From Parvibaculum sp046297875 (GTDB lineage Bacteria; Pseudomonadota; Alphaproteobacteria; Parvibaculales; Parvibaculaceae), in assembly GCF_046297875.1 (NCBI RefSeq), contig NZ_JBKBHD010000001.1, positions 682,001 to 746,000 of the forward strand: 64,000 bases of DNA, read 5' to 3'. Shown here piece after piece: positions 52,707-60,958 of the stretch (position 1 is the first letter of the stretch; each line of letters starts with the position of its first letter). The position numbers and the translations under genes were made by a program. The notes beneath the pieces were generated by a model. It ran no database searches, was not told the DNA's origin, and was given only the letters and a program-made list of their open reading frames with translations.

Positions 52707-52976
52707 CTACTTGCGCGGATTGTGACCGTCGCCCGCATGGGTGCCGGTCCATGACGGCGGATCGGAGGCGGGGAAGCTTTCATCGAGCGTTTCGTCCACC
52801 GCACCTTCCTTCGCCTTGCGGGCCTTTTCGGCCTTTGCCGCGAGACGCTCGGCGCGCGCTGCATCCTTTTCGGGCGAGATTCCGCCGCAGGTCCAGGCCG
52901 GTGCGTCGCTGGCCGGCATGGATTCCTTTGCGGCCTCGTTCACAAGCTTCTGCTCTTTCTTCTCGGTGCCGGACAT
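52707..52976 (-). CDS. Small hypothetical protein with duplicated S-x-PASD-x-P-x-WT motif
   Basis: An 89-residue, highly charged protein without membrane segments. Two copies of a motif are visible: KESMPASDAPAWT near residue 18 and DESFPASDPPSWTGTHAG near 65, separated by an Ala/Lys-rich helical linker (RAERLAAKAEKARKAKEGA). The ESFPASDPPS motif is one I have seen in many short unannotated proteobacterial proteins; here it occurs twice. No function known. It is the neighbour of polA (62 bases downstream of its stop, same strand) and has a terminator after it. Confidence 0.75.
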   Translation of the reverse strand: MSGTEKKEQKLVNEAAKESMPASDAPAWTCGGISPEKDAARAERLAAKAEKARKAKEGAVDETLDESFPASDPPSWTGTHAGDGHNPRK

Positions 52977-53038
52977 TCCTGTTCTCCTGTTCGATACAGG
53001 GATATAACGCCCGGAACGCCTCCTGGTTCCCAGGGCCG

Positions 53039-55969
53039 CTAATGCGCCTCGTCCCAGTTCTTCGCCGCCCGCGCATCGACATCGAGCGGCACAGTGAGCG
53101 CGACAGCAGGCGCCGCCGCGCCCGACATGACGCCCGCGACGAGTTTCGCGGCTTTCTCCGCCTGCTTCTCCGGCACTTCGAAGATCAGTTCGTCATGCAC
53201 CTGCAGCAGCATGCGCGCATCGAGTCTTGCCTTTGCGATTTCGCCTGGCATGCGGATCATGGCGCGGCGGATGATGTCCGCTGCCGAGCCCTGAATGGGC
53301 GCATTGATGGCAGCGCGCTCCATGAAGCTCTTTTCGGCCGGGTTCTTCGAATTGATCGCGGGCAGATGGATGCGGCGCCCGAAGATCGTTTCCACATAGC
53401 CGTTCTTGTGCGCGAAGTCCTTTGTGTCGTCCATATAGGCGCGGATGCCGGGGAAGCGCTTGAAATAACGCTCGATATACTCGCCCGCCTCGCCGCGCGA
53501 AATGCCGAGCTGGTTTGCAAGGCCGAAGGCGGAGATGCCGTAGATGATGCCGAAATTGATCGCCTTGGCGCGGCGGCGTACCGCCGGGTCCATGCCTTCG
53601 ATGGGCGTGTTGAACATTTCGGACGCCGTCATCGCGTGAATGTCGAGCCCCTCGGCGAAGGCCTTTTTCAGCGCTGCTATGTCCGCGATATGGGCGAGGA
53701 GACGCAATTCGATCTGACTATAGTCGGCGGAAATGAGAAGGTTGCCGTTCTCTGCAACGAAGGCCGTTCTGATCTTGCGGCCATCCTCGGTGCGGACCGG
53801 AATGTTCTGCAGGTTCGGATCGGTGGAGGCGAGACGGCCGGTCGAGGTCGAGGCCAGCGAATATGAGGTGTGGATGCGGCCCGTGTCCTTGTCGATGAAT
53901 TCGGGCAGCGCGTCCGTATAGGTGCTTTTCAGCTTGGACAATCCGCGCCAGTCGAGCACGCGCTGCGGCAGGTCGTGACCCTGCGCGGCGAGCATTTCCA
54001 GCGTGTCGGCATCGGTCGACCAGGCACCCGTTTTCGTCTTGCGGCCGCCTTCGAGGCTCTGCTTGTCGAAAAGGATTTCGCCAAGCTGCTTCGGCGAGCC
54101 GATGTTGAAGCGCTCGCCGGCGAGTTCGTAAATCTCTTCTTCGTATTGCGCCATCTTCTGCGCGAAATCGCCGGAGAGGCGCGCAAGCACCGTCTTGTCA
54201 ACCTTGACGCCTGCACGTTCCATGTCAGCGAGCACAGGCACAAGCGGGCGCTCCAGCGTTTCATAAACCGTCATTCGATGCTCGGCGACGAGGCGCGGCT
54301 TCAATATGTGCCAGAGGCGGAGCGTCACATCGGCATCTTCAGCGGCATAGGCCGTGGCACGATCAATCGGCACCTGATCGAAAGTGATCTGCGCCTTGCC
54401 CTTGCCTGCGACTTCCGAAAAAGGGATCGGCTTGTGTCCGAGATGAAGCCCGGAAAGTTCGTCCATGCCGTGGCCATGCACACCGGCATCGAGCGCATAG
54501 GACATGAGCATCGTGTCGTCATGACCCCGAAGCTCGATCCCGTGCTGGCGGAAGACGAGCATGTCGAATTTCAGGTTCTGGCCGATCTTGAGGACAGAAA
54601 TATCTTCCAGCAAAGGCTTCAGAGCCTTCACCGCTTCCTTCAGGGGGATTTGCGGCGCGGCACCGGTATCGGCGAAATCGAGACTGCCGCCTGCGCCATG
54701 CTGCAGCGGGATGTAGCAGGCCTCGCCAGGCACCAGTGCGAGCGAAACGCCGACAAGGCGCGCCTGCATGGGGTTCAGCGAGTCCGTTTCCGTGTCGACC
54801 GCGAGATAGCCCTGCTCTTTCGCGCGATCGATCCACGCCTTCAGTGTTTCGGTATCTGTGACCGTGCTGTATTTCGCGGCAGCAAAATCCGCATCGACAC
54901 CCTTTGGCGTTGCGCTAGGCACGCCGCCTTTCGCCGTGCGGCTTACTTCCTGTTTTTCCTTCTTGATATCCTTCGTGCCGGTGTCTTCCGGCGGGTGGTC
55001 GCCTGCGGCCTCGATTGCATCGACATCGACATTGAAGCGCTCGCCGACGCGGCGCGTCAGTGTGGAAAATTCCATGTCCTTGAAGAAGCCGATCAGCGTT
55101 TCGGGATCGGGCTCGCGGACACCCATCGTCTCCAGCGGCTCGTCGATAGGGACATTATTGTCGAGCTCGACAAGCCGCCGCGAAATGCGCGCCTGCTCGG
55201 CAAACTCGATGAGATTTTCACGGCGCTTGTTCTGCTTGATCTCCGCGGCACGTGCGAGCAGCGTTTCGAGGTCGCCATATTCCTCGATCAGTTGTGCCGC
55301 CGTCTTGATGCCGATACCGGGGACACCCGGCACATTGTCCGTGCTGTCGCCCGCCAGCGCCTGCACATCGACAACCTTTTCCGGTGGCACGCCGAATTTC
55401 TCAATTACCTGATCGCGAGCGATGGTTTTCAGCTTCATCGTGTCGAGCATGTCGACGCGGTCGTTCACGAGCTGCATCAGATCCTTGTCGGAGGAGACGA
55501 TGGTGACGCGGGCACCCGCCTCCGCCGCGAGACGTGCATAGGTTGCAATGAGGTCGTCGGCCTCGTAGCCGAGCTTCTCGATACTGGGAACGCCAAAGGC
55601 ACGCGTCGCATCGCGCACCAGCGCGAATTGCGGGCGCAGGTCTTCCGGCGGCTCGGCACGGTTTGCCTTGTATTCGGGATAGATGTCGTTGCGAAAGGTT
55701 TTGGACGAGGCATCGAAGATGACGGCGAGATGGGTCGGCTCAAACTCGTCTTTCGTGTCTTCGATGAGCTTGTAGAGCATGTTGCAGAAGCCGGCGACGG
55801 CGCCGACGGGCAACCCGTCCGATTTCCGCGTCAGCGGCGGGAGTGCGTGATAGGCGCGGAAAATATAGCCCGACCCGTCCACCAGAAAGAGATGATCTCC
55901 CTCCTTCAGGGGCTTTCCGTCCGAAGATGCCTTTGCCGGTGCATTCTTTTGCGCCTTGCCGCTTGCCAC
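53039..55969 (-). CDS. polA: DNA polymerase I
   Basis: A 976-residue Pol I. The 5'-3' nuclease domain (about 1-320) begins HLFLVDGSGYIFRAYHALPP and includes VTIVSSDKDLMQLV. The 3'-5' exonuclease keeps its acidic motif (YLAVDTETDSLNPMQ near 400), so proofreading should be active. The polymerase has LISADYSQIELRLLAHIADI, RRRAKAINFGIIYGISAFGL (motif B) and LLQVHDELIFEVP (motif C). It fills gaps in repair and replaces Okazaki primers. A Lys/Glu-rich linker near 330-350 joins the first two domains. Length is slightly above E. coli Pol I (928). Confidence 0.96.
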   Translation of the reverse strand: MASGKAQKNAPAKASSDGKPLKEGDHLFLVDGSGYIFRAYHALPPLTRKSDGLPVGAVAGFCNMLYKLIEDTKDEFEPTHLAVIFDASSKTFRNDIYPEYKANRAEPPEDLRPQFALVRDATRAFGVPSIEKLGYEADDLIATYARLAAEAGARVTIVSSDKDLMQLVNDRVDMLDTMKLKTIARDQVIEKFGVPPEKVVDVQALAGDSTDNVPGVPGIGIKTAAQLIEEYGDLETLLARAAEIKQNKRRENLIEFAEQARISRRLVELDNNVPIDEPLETMGVREPDPETLIGFFKDMEFSTLTRRVGERFNVDVDAIEAAGDHPPEDTGTKDIKKEKQEVSRTAKGGVPSATPKGVDADFAAAKYSTVTDTETLKAWIDRAKEQGYLAVDTETDSLNPMQARLVGVSLALVPGEACYIPLQHGAGGSLDFADTGAAPQIPLKEAVKALKPLLEDISVLKIGQNLKFDMLVFRQHGIELRGHDDTMLMSYALDAGVHGHGMDELSGLHLGHKPIPFSEVAGKGKAQITFDQVPIDRATAYAAEDADVTLRLWHILKPRLVAEHRMTVYETLERPLVPVLADMERAGVKVDKTVLARLSGDFAQKMAQYEEEIYELAGERFNIGSPKQLGEILFDKQSLEGGRKTKTGAWSTDADTLEMLAAQGHDLPQRVLDWRGLSKLKSTYTDALPEFIDKDTGRIHTSYSLASTSTGRLASTDPNLQNIPVRTEDGRKIRTAFVAENGNLLISADYSQIELRLLAHIADIAALKKAFAEGLDIHAMTASEMFNTPIEGMDPAVRRRAKAINFGIIYGISAFGLANQLGISRGEAGEYIERYFKRFPGIRAYMDDTKDFAHKNGYVETIFGRRIHLPAINSKNPAEKSFMERAAINAPIQGSAADIIRRAMIRMPGEIAKARLDARMLLQVHDELIFEVPEKQAEKAAKLVAGVMSGAAAPAVALTVPLDVDARAAKNWDEAH

Positions 55970-56072
55970 GCGCCTCGCCTTTCCTATCTATCGGGGGTCT
56001 TCTATATTCCCTGTCTCGCAGGGCCGCCACTATAGCGCCCGGACACCCGCCCGCCAAAAGAAGAGCCCGCCC

Positions 56073-57074
56073 ATGGCCCATTCGCTTGCCGATGTCGAAC
56101 CGACCTATGATGAGCGCGTTCCCGGGGAACCGGCGCCGCGGGGCGACACCCCTCACGCCATCGAGGCGAAGGCGCTGCGCAAGGTCTACAAGGCGAGCGG
56201 CAACCAGCCCGCCAAGGAGGCACTCAAGGGGATCGATCTCGCCATACCTCGCGGTTCCATATTCGCGCTTCTTGGGCCGAACGGGGCGGGAAAATCGACC
56301 TTCATCAATATTCTTGCCGGGCTCGTTCTCAAGACTTCGGGATCTGCCTCGGTCTGGGGCTTCGACATTGATGTCAATCCGCGCCAGGCGCGGGGTTCCA
56401 TCGGCGTGGTGCCGCAGGAACTCAATATCGACCCTTTCTTCACACCGGCCGAAGTGATGGAGATGCAGGCCGGGCTCTATGGCGTACCGAAGCGCGAGCG
56501 GCGGACCATGGAAATCCTGAAAGCCATGGGGCTCGACGACAAGGCGGATGCCTATGCGCGCACGCTTTCGGGCGGAATGCGGCGCAGGCTGCTGGTCGCC
56601 AAGGCGATGGTGCATAACCCGCCCGTTCTCATTCTCGACGAGCCGACGGCAGGTGTCGATATCGAGCTGCGCCGCCAACTCTGGGACTATGTGAAAGGGC
56701 TTCACGCGCGGGGCACGACGATCGTGCTCACGACACATTATCTTGAAGAAGCTGAGGCGCTTTGCGACACGATCGCTATCATAGACAAGGGGCAGGTCGT
56801 CTGCTGCGAGCCGAAGGAGCAGCTTCTGGCGCGGATCAGCGACAAGAAGCTCATCGTCCGCCCCGCATCCCCTGCCCGCACATTGCCGGCAGTACTGGAA
56901 GGCATGAAAGCAGAGCTTCGCGCCGATGGCTCGATCGCGGTGCAGTATAATCCCGCCGAAACGAGCGCCATGAAGATACTTGGGGCGCTGAATGCGGGCG
57001 GGATGGAAATTGCCGATATCTCGACGGTCGAATCCGACCTTGAGGATGTATTCCTGCAGCTGACTTCGAAATGA
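56073..57074 (+). CDS. ABC transporter ATP-binding protein (ABC-2/daunorubicin-type export family)
   Basis: A 333-residue ABC ATPase. Walker A is LLGPNGAGKSTFINILAG near residue 65, the signature LSGGMRRRLLVAKAM near 170 and Walker B LILDEPTAGVDIELR directly after, with the switch His in VLTTHYLEEAEAL. The C-terminal domain (about 250-333) matches export ATPases of the YadG/CcmA type. ATG 56073 follows an AAGAAGAG; the first 30 residues are an acidic leader not found in most relatives. No permease gene is next to it: the following gene is convergent. It may serve an ABC-2 permease encoded elsewhere. Confidence 0.88.
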   Translation: MAHSLADVEPTYDERVPGEPAPRGDTPHAIEAKALRKVYKASGNQPAKEALKGIDLAIPRGSIFALLGPNGAGKSTFINILAGLVLKTSGSASVWGFDIDVNPRQARGSIGVVPQELNIDPFFTPAEVMEMQAGLYGVPKRERRTMEILKAMGLDDKADAYARTLSGGMRRRLLVAKAMVHNPPVLILDEPTAGVDIELRRQLWDYVKGLHARGTTIVLTTHYLEEAEALCDTIAIIDKGQVVCCEPKEQLLARISDKKLIVRPASPARTLPAVLEGMKAELRADGSIAVQYNPAETSAMKILGALNAGGMEIADISTVESDLEDVFLQLTSK

Positions 57075-57077
57075 AGA

Positions 57078-57593
57078 TCAGGCCGACGCGCGTTTCAGCA
57101 ATTCACCCATGACCATGTCGACCGCGCCGCTGCCTGTCGTGAGCGGCATCAGCACGGCCTCGACTTCCGTTGCTGGGGCTTGCGCGAATGAGGCGCTGCC
57201 ATACAGCCGCAAGGGACGGCGGAGCTGGCAGACAATGCCGAAGAGCTTGCCGATGGCGGCGGCGGATTTTTCCGCGAATGCGCCTTCGAGGCTTGTGCCC
57301 GTGAAATCGCGCGCGAAGAGATCGTTGAGCGCGGTGCCCATAAGGCGCACACGGAAATCGCCGATGGAAAGTCCGGGCGCCACGACATCCACCAGGAAGA
57401 GCGACGGCAGATGGCTGACGATTTCAGCCGGACTTACATCGGCGCGGGCCGGGAAGGGACGCCCCGCCCGCTTCTCCTCCCAATAGGCATACATGTCGCG
57501 CAGCCGCGCATCCTGAAACGACAGGAGCGGATCGATGAAGAGATCAAGGGGTGCAAGCCGCAATGGCTCCGACATGGAACTCAATACTTTCAT
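57078..57593 (-). CDS. PAS_5 family protein
   Basis: A 171-residue cytoplasmic protein resembling the alphaproteobacterial PAS_5 (PF07310) family. Conserved-looking parts are LLSFQDARLRDMYAYWEEKR near residue 25 and FRVRLMGTALNDLFARDFTG near 95; the rest is a single PAS-like fold ending EAVLMPLTTGSGAVDMVMG. There is no output domain, so ligand and partner are unknown. ATG 57593 is chosen; ATG 57575 is an alternative. Its stop is three bases from the stop of the ABC gene. Confidence 0.8.
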   Translation of the reverse strand: MKVLSSMSEPLRLAPLDLFIDPLLSFQDARLRDMYAYWEEKRAGRPFPARADVSPAEIVSHLPSLFLVDVVAPGLSIGDFRVRLMGTALNDLFARDFTGTSLEGAFAEKSAAAIGKLFGIVCQLRRPLRLYGSASFAQAPATEVEAVLMPLTTGSGAVDMVMGELLKRASA

Positions 57594-57686
57594 GCCTTGC
57601 CCGACTGGGGCGCGCGGTTTTCCGGGGGCTCCTTCCTATAGGCCAAATCGGGACATGCGCCAAGCGCCTCGGAGGGCCACCCTATT

Positions 57687-57702
57687 TTGGTATATTGACC
57701 AA
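57687..57702. promoter_or_regulatory. Operator-like palindrome 1 (TTGGTA-TATT-GACCAA)
   Basis: This differs by one arm base from the sites at 57739 and 59076, with the same 6-4-6 spacing. It lies 67 bases before the GNAT start. Its centre is 52 bases from that of palindrome 2, close to five turns of the helix, so two dimers could bind the same face. Confidence 0.55.
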
Positions 57703-57737
57703 TATTTTTCTTGTGCCTTCGCAATCCGCCGCCATAA

Positions 57738-57755
57738 ATTGGTCATTAGACCAAT
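57738..57755. promoter_or_regulatory. Operator-like palindrome 2 (ATTGGTC-ATTA-GACCAAT), overlapping the GNAT promoter
   Basis: A perfect 7-bp inverted repeat with a 4-base centre ends 13 bases before the GNAT ATG. It overlaps a plausible -10 (TAAATT, 57735-57740) whose -35 would be TTGTGC (57711-57716, 18-base spacer), a position suited to repression. Confidence 0.65.
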
Positions 57756-57768
57756 ATGAGGCAGGCAA

Positions 57769-58407
57769 ATGACCATTGAAATCGTGAAAGCCGCGGGCGC
57801 GCAAGCAGCAGAAGCCGCGGCATATGTTCCAGACCTCGTGCTCGCCACAGGGCCGCTTTCCTACGACTACATTTTTGGCGGACGGCGGCTCTACGACCCT
57901 TTCATCGCGGCTGCGTGGGCGGCACCCGGCAATTTCTTTTCACATGAGCAGTCGGTACTCGCCTATGAGGACGGTGTCTTTTGCGGCGTATTGATCTCGC
58001 ATGACGGGGCGGACCATTACCGGCTGAAGGATGCCGTCTGGCCGGTGGCTGTGGGGCTCATCGGTCAGCATGGCGTGACGGAGGCAGACATTGCCGCGCT
58101 TGCCGGGCGCGCCGAAATTGCGAGCTTCATGAACCCGCATGTGCCGGAGGACTGCAGCTACATCATTGTCGTGTCGGTGCCGGAGGCGGCGCGCGGGCGC
58201 GGCGCGGGACGAAAACTCATCGAACACGAGATCGCGCGCGCGCGGGAAAGAGGCTTTTCACGGCTTCATCTGGATGTGATGTCGGACAATCCGGCGGTCG
58301 GGCTCTACCGTGCGATGGGTTTCGAAGCGATGGCGGAAACGGTGACACCCATTCCCTGCCGCGAGCACGGACTTGCCATGGAATTGCGGATGATGCTGCG
58401 GCTTTGA
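57769..58407 (+). CDS. GNAT family N-acetyltransferase
   Basis: A 212-residue acetyltransferase. The acetyl-CoA-binding block is IIVVSVPEAARGRGAGRKLI (motif A, R-G-x-G-x-G/R) near residue 135, followed by FSRLHLDVMSDNPAVGLYRA and MGFEAMAETVTPIP, the usual GNAT C-terminal pattern. The N-terminal 90 residues are less typical (YIFGGRRLYDPFIAAAW). ATG 57769 follows a GAGG. Two palindromes precede it that match the one in front of the enoyl-reductase-like gene, so it probably shares the TetR regulator encoded convergently next to it. Substrate unknown. Confidence 0.88.
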   Translation: MTIEIVKAAGAQAAEAAAYVPDLVLATGPLSYDYIFGGRRLYDPFIAAAWAAPGNFFSHEQSVLAYEDGVFCGVLISHDGADHYRLKDAVWPVAVGLIGQHGVTEADIAALAGRAEIASFMNPHVPEDCSYIIVVSVPEAARGRGAGRKLIEHEIARARERGFSRLHLDVMSDNPAVGLYRAMGFEAMAETVTPIPCREHGLAMELRMMLRL

Positions 58408-58414
58408 GCGCGCA

Positions 58415-59038
58415 TCACTCGCGCGAAAGCAGCCGCATGATGGCACGGGTCGCCTCGCGGGCGTTGAAGTCCGAATCGCCCGGCGGCCCCATATGGGGCC
58501 TGGTGATCGACATTCCTTCGATCAGGGCCACACATTGACGCGCGCGGCGCGCACGCTCGCGCGGCGCAAGCGCCGGGTTAAGCGTTTTCGCAATATCGCA
58601 GAAGAGTGCGAAGTAGATTTCGTAATAGCGCGACAGTGCCTCGGCGATCGTCTTGTCGCGGGCGGCAAAGCCTGCGACTTCGATCATGAAGATACCGCAG
58701 TCGCGGCGATAGGCCTCGTCGTTGAGCAGAAAATCGAGCGCGCGGTGGAGGCGCTGTTCGCCGCTGCCCTTCGCCGCGCCGAAGCGCGCCATGATTTCCT
58801 CCCCATAGCGGCGGACGAAACGATCTAGCAGCTCTGCAAGGATCGCGGCCGGGCTTGCAAAATAATACTGCACATGGCTGAGCCGCAGGCTCGCCCGCGC
58901 CGCGACGCCGCGCGCGGAAAACCCCGCATAACCCTCCTCCAGCAGAAGCGCCGAGGCGGCGGCGAGAATTTCCTCGCGGCGCGTCGCGCCCTTCTCGGTG
59001 AGCGGAATTTCGGCAGCGCTGACTGTCTCTCTTTTCAT
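58415..59038 (-). CDS. TetR/AcrR family transcriptional regulator
   Basis: A 207-residue repressor-type protein. The N-terminal helix-turn-helix spans about residues 18-65: ATRREEILAAASALLLEEGY, FSARGVAARASLRLSHVQYY. The C-terminal ligand domain is variable (EIYFALFCDIAKTLNPALAP). ATG 59038 is used; the longer open frame reads across the divergent promoter. It lies between the GNAT gene (convergent) and the reductase gene (divergent), and matching palindromes stand before both, so it is the obvious candidate to bind them. The ligand is unknown. Confidence 0.92.
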   Translation of the reverse strand: MKRETVSAAEIPLTEKGATRREEILAAASALLLEEGYAGFSARGVAARASLRLSHVQYYFASPAAILAELLDRFVRRYGEEIMARFGAAKGSGEQRLHRALDFLLNDEAYRRDCGIFMIEVAGFAARDKTIAEALSRYYEIYFALFCDIAKTLNPALAPRERARRARQCVALIEGMSITRPHMGPPGDSDFNAREATRAIMRLLSRE

Positions 59039-59066
59039 GAGCCGCAGATTACATCGCGGCGGGCCA

Positions 59067-59095
59067 TTGACAAAATTGGTCTTATGACCAATATT
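59067..59095 (+). promoter_or_regulatory. Promoter with operator-like palindrome 3 in its spacer
   Basis: TTGACA (59067-59072), a 17-base spacer and AATATT (59090-59095) form a strong-looking promoter. The palindrome ATTGGTC-TTAT-GACCAAT (59075-59092) fills the spacer, so a bound repressor would exclude RNA polymerase. It is also 37 bases upstream of the tetR start, allowing autoregulation. Confidence 0.7.
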
Positions 59096-59123
59096 TGGCA
59101 AGAATGAAACCGGAGGAAAGTTC

Positions 59124-60200
59124 ATGTCGAAGCGGGTGCTGCTGGCAGGCGGATATGGCGTGGTGGGCGCGCAGGCGGCGCGGCTTCTGAGGAAGCACCA
59201 CCCGGATGTGGAAATCCTGATCGGCGGGCGGCGCGAGAAGGAAGCGGCGAAGCTCGCCGAGGAACTCGGCAAGGCGCACGCCGCCGTGATCGATGTGACG
59301 AAGCCTTCGCCGCTCCAGGCGATTGAGGGAATCGACGCTCTCGGCGTCTTCATCCATGAGTATGACGATCACCTGCTCGACGAGGCGGCGAGACGCGGCA
59401 TTGCCTATATGGACATCACGCGCGGTCTCGATGCGCAGTTGCGCGGGCTTGCGGCGGCGGCACTCCGCGCACCGTCCGCGCCGATGCTTTTCACCTCGCA
59501 TTGGATGGCGGGCGGGCCTGCCATCGTCGCAAAGCGCCTTGCGCATGATCTGGACAAGGTCTCCCGCGCAGACATGTCGATTCTTTACTATACCGGCGAC
59601 AAGATGGGCCCGGACTCCGCCAGCGCAGGCGCCGGCATGTCGCAAGGCTTCACGGCGCGCGTGGATGGCGAGTGGCGGAAGGTCGGACCGTTATCAGATG
59701 AGCGAGAAGTGCGATTTCCCTCCGGCGCAACGCGCCCTGTCTACCGGATGAACATGGGCGATGTCTTGACGCTCGCGCTTGCCAATGGCGCAAGGGAGGC
59801 CGGGGTGCGGCTCGGGCTCGACAGAGGCAATTCGCTTGGCAGCATGCGCCGCCTCATCAAGCTCGGACTTTGGGACCTGCTGATGAATCTGCCGGGCATG
59901 AGCGCGATTGCCGCAACGAAGCCGGGGCCGGGGGCCGCGCATGAAATCGTGATCGAAGTGGAAGGCGTCAAGGACGACCGCAAGGTCGCGCGGCGCGCGA
60001 CGATACTTGACCCGCAAGGCCAGTCGCATCTCACTGCCGTCGGCGCGCTATACGGGCTGGAGCGGGTTTCAGGCCTCGGCATGGCGCCTCTCGGGCCCGG
60101 CGCGGCTCTGCCCGAGACCGGCTTCACGATGGCCGGCTTCGAACGCCTTGCGGCGCTTTACGAAGCGGAGGGAATTCAACTCGCGATGGAAGGCGCCTAG
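59124..60200 (+). CDS. Saccharopine dehydrogenase-like NAD(P)-binding protein
   Basis: A 358-residue oxidoreductase-like protein. The Rossmann motif VLLAGGYGVVGAQAARLLRK is at the start and IEILIGGRR-type text (DVEILIGGRREKEAAKLAEE) closes the second strand. This pattern fits the saccharopine dehydrogenase/trans-acting enoyl reductase superfamily; the rest (FTSHWMAGGPAIVAKRLAHD) is less conserved. The reaction is not known. GGAGGAAAG precedes the ATG. It is under the third palindrome and divergent from tetR. Its stop overlaps the stop of the convergent Fnr-type gene. Confidence 0.82.
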   Translation: MSKRVLLAGGYGVVGAQAARLLRKHHPDVEILIGGRREKEAAKLAEELGKAHAAVIDVTKPSPLQAIEGIDALGVFIHEYDDHLLDEAARRGIAYMDITRGLDAQLRGLAAAALRAPSAPMLFTSHWMAGGPAIVAKRLAHDLDKVSRADMSILYYTGDKMGPDSASAGAGMSQGFTARVDGEWRKVGPLSDEREVRFPSGATRPVYRMNMGDVLTLALANGAREAGVRLGLDRGNSLGSMRRLIKLGLWDLLMNLPGMSAIAATKPGPGAAHEIVIEVEGVKDDRKVARRATILDPQGQSHLTAVGALYGLERVSGLGMAPLGPGAALPETGFTMAGFERLAALYEAEGIQLAMEGA

Positions 60201-60958
60201 CGGCGATAGATCTCGGCAATGTCCAGCAGCGTCTCCATATTCAGGATGTTGAGACGGCCACCATTGACCTGCACGACATTGTTATCGCGGAAGCCGCTCA
60301 TCACGCGGCTGACATGAACCTGAGTAAGACCCAGCGCATCGGCGATCGTCTGCTGGCGCAGGGGAAATGGCATGGAGGTCTCATCGGCGAGGCCGCGGCT
60401 CTTCAGCCGGCGATGCAGCTCCGCTATCAGCCGGGCGAGGCGCTGCTCGGCGTTCCGCCGGCCGAGATCGACCAGGCGCGCCTCGCTATCCTTGCGGCCT
60501 GTGGTGCAGATTTCAAGAAAGGACCAGACGAGCCCGGGGTCCTCGCTGCCAATCTCCTTCAATTCCCGCACATCAAAGGCGCAAAAGGAGATATCGGTGA
60601 GCGCCTGTACCGGCACTCTTACGCTGGGGCGGACAACCAGCTCGGCCCCCGCAATGTCGCCCGGCACCAGAATGGAGAGAACCTGGCGGCGGCCATCCGG
60701 CACATGGGTGAAGCGGGCGGCCCAGCCGTCACGCAGCACGACGATGCGCCCGGATACCTCGCCTGCCCGCAGGACATGCTGACGGGCGCGGACCACGCCT
60801 TCCGTCTTGCGGCGGCGCCTGTCCGACTTGGCTGTCATCACGGCACCGCAGATACCGCCGCTCCTGAACGGACAGGAAGCGCATCCCTCCGGCATATTGC
60901 TGGCCCCTTCACCGGACAAATTGCGACTTTCGTCCGGGCGGAATGGCCGTTCACTCAT
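60197..60958 (-). CDS. Crp/Fnr family regulator with Fnr-type cysteines
   Basis: A 253-residue Crp/Fnr protein. The N-terminus has Cys-x2-Cys-x7-Cys (GCASCPFRSGGICGAV) and a central Cys in ALTDISFCAFDVRELKE, the position of E. coli Fnr Cys122, so it can probably hold an oxygen-sensitive [4Fe-4S] cluster. The effector domain includes GWAARFTHVPDGRRQVLSIL, and the HTH is PLRQQTIADALGLTQVHVSR near 205-230. The recognition helix T-Q-V-H-V-S-R differs from Fnr's E-T-V-S-R, so the DNA site may not be the classic TTGAT-N4-ATCAA. It is divergent from the globin-coupled sensor. Confidence 0.9.
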   Translation of the reverse strand: MSERPFRPDESRNLSGEGASNMPEGCASCPFRSGGICGAVMTAKSDRRRRKTEGVVRARQHVLRAGEVSGRIVVLRDGWAARFTHVPDGRRQVLSILVPGDIAGAELVVRPSVRVPVQALTDISFCAFDVRELKEIGSEDPGLVWSFLEICTTGRKDSEARLVDLGRRNAEQRLARLIAELHRRLKSRGLADETSMPFPLRQQTIADALGLTQVHVSRVMSGFRDNNVVQVNGGRLNILNMETLLDIAEIYRR

